Below are positions 6,331-7,005 of a DNA stretch of 7,005 nucleotides, one piece after another; position 1 is the stretch's first letter; every line of letters begins with the position of its first letter. Source of the DNA: Spirochaetia bacterium (GTDB lineage: Bacteria; Spirochaetota; Spirochaetia; Treponematales; Breznakiellaceae); assembly GCA_025997755.1 (NCBI GenBank), contig BNVA01000107.1, forward strand, positions 1 to 7,005. The letters run 5' to 3'. The notes below the pieces were generated by a model that saw only the letters and a program-made list of their open reading frames with translations, was not told the DNA's origin and made no database searches. Both the position numbers and the translations under genes were made by a program.

Positions 6331-7005
6331 TCAATAACTGTAGTTTTTTAAAAAATTCAAAAGCGGCTCCGTCCAATGCGCGGCGGTTTTTCCTTCTAAA
6401 ATAAAATTCTCATAAAGCTCCGTTATGTAATTTCTAATTACGATACAATCTTCGGCTTTTATGTTGAGCGGTTCTTGGAAAAGGTCATTTATAAATTCTT
6501 TAGCATCTTCTTCGCAAAAGAGTTCCGCATCTAAACTTGTTATTGCGTATAACGCCGCCGCGACACAGTTTATGCTGTGCTGTTTAATATAAAGAACTGA
6601 TTCCGTAATTTCTATTGCACGCCTATGCAGTACAACCAGTTGATCCGCATAACGTTCTTTTATATTAAAAAGTTCAAGGATTGATTTGAACTTTATTACC
6701 GTCCAGACAACCACCATAACATGAAGGCTTGGGATACACATTAAATGAGGGTCAAACAAATGTATAACTCTAAAATAAAATTCTTCTTTGTAATTAGGCC
6801 TATATGTTGTAGAAAAGTTTTTTTTGTAAACTTTTGCGGCAGAAGAATAAAGCCAGCCTATTGAGCGTATAAAATCTTTTATTTTTGGGTATGCAGGTTT
6901 ACCTATAGTTTCAATTAGAAATGCCAGCATACGTATCCAAAACGGCGAAAAATCGGGATAGATTTTTACCTGCGTCGGCGTAAATGGTATTAAAGAGTCA
7001 AGCTC
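6331..7005 (-). CDS. PAP2-superfamily (phosphatidic acid phosphatase-like) protein, 5' end beyond right window edge
   Basis: The frame is open from the right window edge to TGA at 6331, giving 224 residues. The ATG at 6930 lacks a ribosome site and the 25 codons before it look coding (LIPFTPTQVKIY, typical of PAP2 proteins), so the true start lies outside. PAP2 enzymes are membrane phosphatases or transferases acting on lipid phosphates. Counting from the edge, K62-x6-R69-P70 matches motif KxxxxxxRP, PSLH at 92-95 matches motif PSGH (the PSLH form is common in one PAP2 branch), and S136-x6-H143 fits the spacing of motif SRxxxxxHxxxD. In that third motif Arg is replaced by Val and the Asp position by Cys147, so catalysis is uncertain. 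A hydrophobic stretch follows PSLH; the last 70 or so residues are soluble-looking. Same strand as, and 49 bases from, the phosphate cotransporter. Family assignment rests on motif spacing only. Confidence 0.62.
   Translation of the reverse strand, partial: ELDSLIPFTPTQVKIYPDFSPFWIRMLAFLIETIGKPAYPKIKDFIRSIGWLYSSAAKVYKKNFSTTYRPNYKEEFYFRVIHLFDPHLMCIPSLHVMVVVWTVIKFKSILELFNIKERYADQLVVLHRRAIEITESVLYIKQHSINCVAAALYAITSLDAELFCEEDAKEFINDLFQEPLNIKAEDCIVIRNYITELYENFILEGKTAAHWTEPLLNFLKNYSY

Noticed and set aside
6928..6930. ATG at 6930 as the start of the PAP2-like gene
   Set aside because: The frame stays open for 25 more codons to the window edge with family-like sequence, and no Shine-Dalgarno precedes this ATG.
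1..7005. Defence island, mobile element, CRISPR array or other new multi-gene system
   Set aside because: No transposase, integrase, repeat array, nuclease or toxin-antitoxin-like gene is visible; the genes are ordinary core and transport functions.

Overview
The window looks like chromosomal core DNA of a spirochaete, most likely a Treponema-like organism. I base this on the style of the proteins: a ribosomal protein S2 with a long acidic tail, a chemoreceptor tip reading [11 protein letters not shown], and moderate G+C. It is an inference from recognition, not from a database search. All genes are intact except the two cut by the window edges. I see no mobile element, tRNA, rRNA, CRISPR array or defence system.

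Layout. Positions 1-1333 (minus strand) hold the translation operon rpsB-tsf: 30S protein S2, then 9 bases later elongation factor Ts, which runs off the left edge. Positions 1334-1564 are the only long non-coding stretch. It is a divergent control region holding two candidate promoters whose -35 boxes overlap in one 13-base palindrome, plus a roughly 110-nt rpsB leader that can fold into three consecutive hairpins just before the Shine-Dalgarno sequence. Positions 1565-4619 (plus strand) hold a Cache-domain methyl-accepting chemotaxis protein and, 22 bases on, a THUMP-domain 23S rRNA N2-guanine methyltransferase of the RlmL/YpsC type. Positions 4620-7005 (minus strand) hold a Na+/phosphate cotransporter with a C-terminal PhoU-like domain. 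Upstream of it is a PAP2-superfamily (lipid/acid phosphatase-like) protein that is open to the right edge of the window. The convergent methyltransferase and cotransporter genes abut with no base between their stop codons.

How the genes may work together. rpsB-tsf makes translation components and is probably autoregulated through its leader, as the S2 operon is in E. coli. The chemoreceptor and methyltransferase share a transcription direction and probably a transcript, without an obvious functional link. The PAP2-like protein and the Na+/Pi cotransporter make a plausible phosphate-handling pair, one possibly releasing phosphate outside the cytoplasmic membrane and the other moving it. The PAP2 third motif is atypical, however, so its activity is uncertain.

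The most interesting signals are regulatory: the structured rpsB leader with an in-frame TTG start that aligns S2 with its homologues, the shared -35 palindrome, and a near-leaderless promoter candidate with phased direct repeats in front of the phosphate transporter. I found no clear new multi-gene system.
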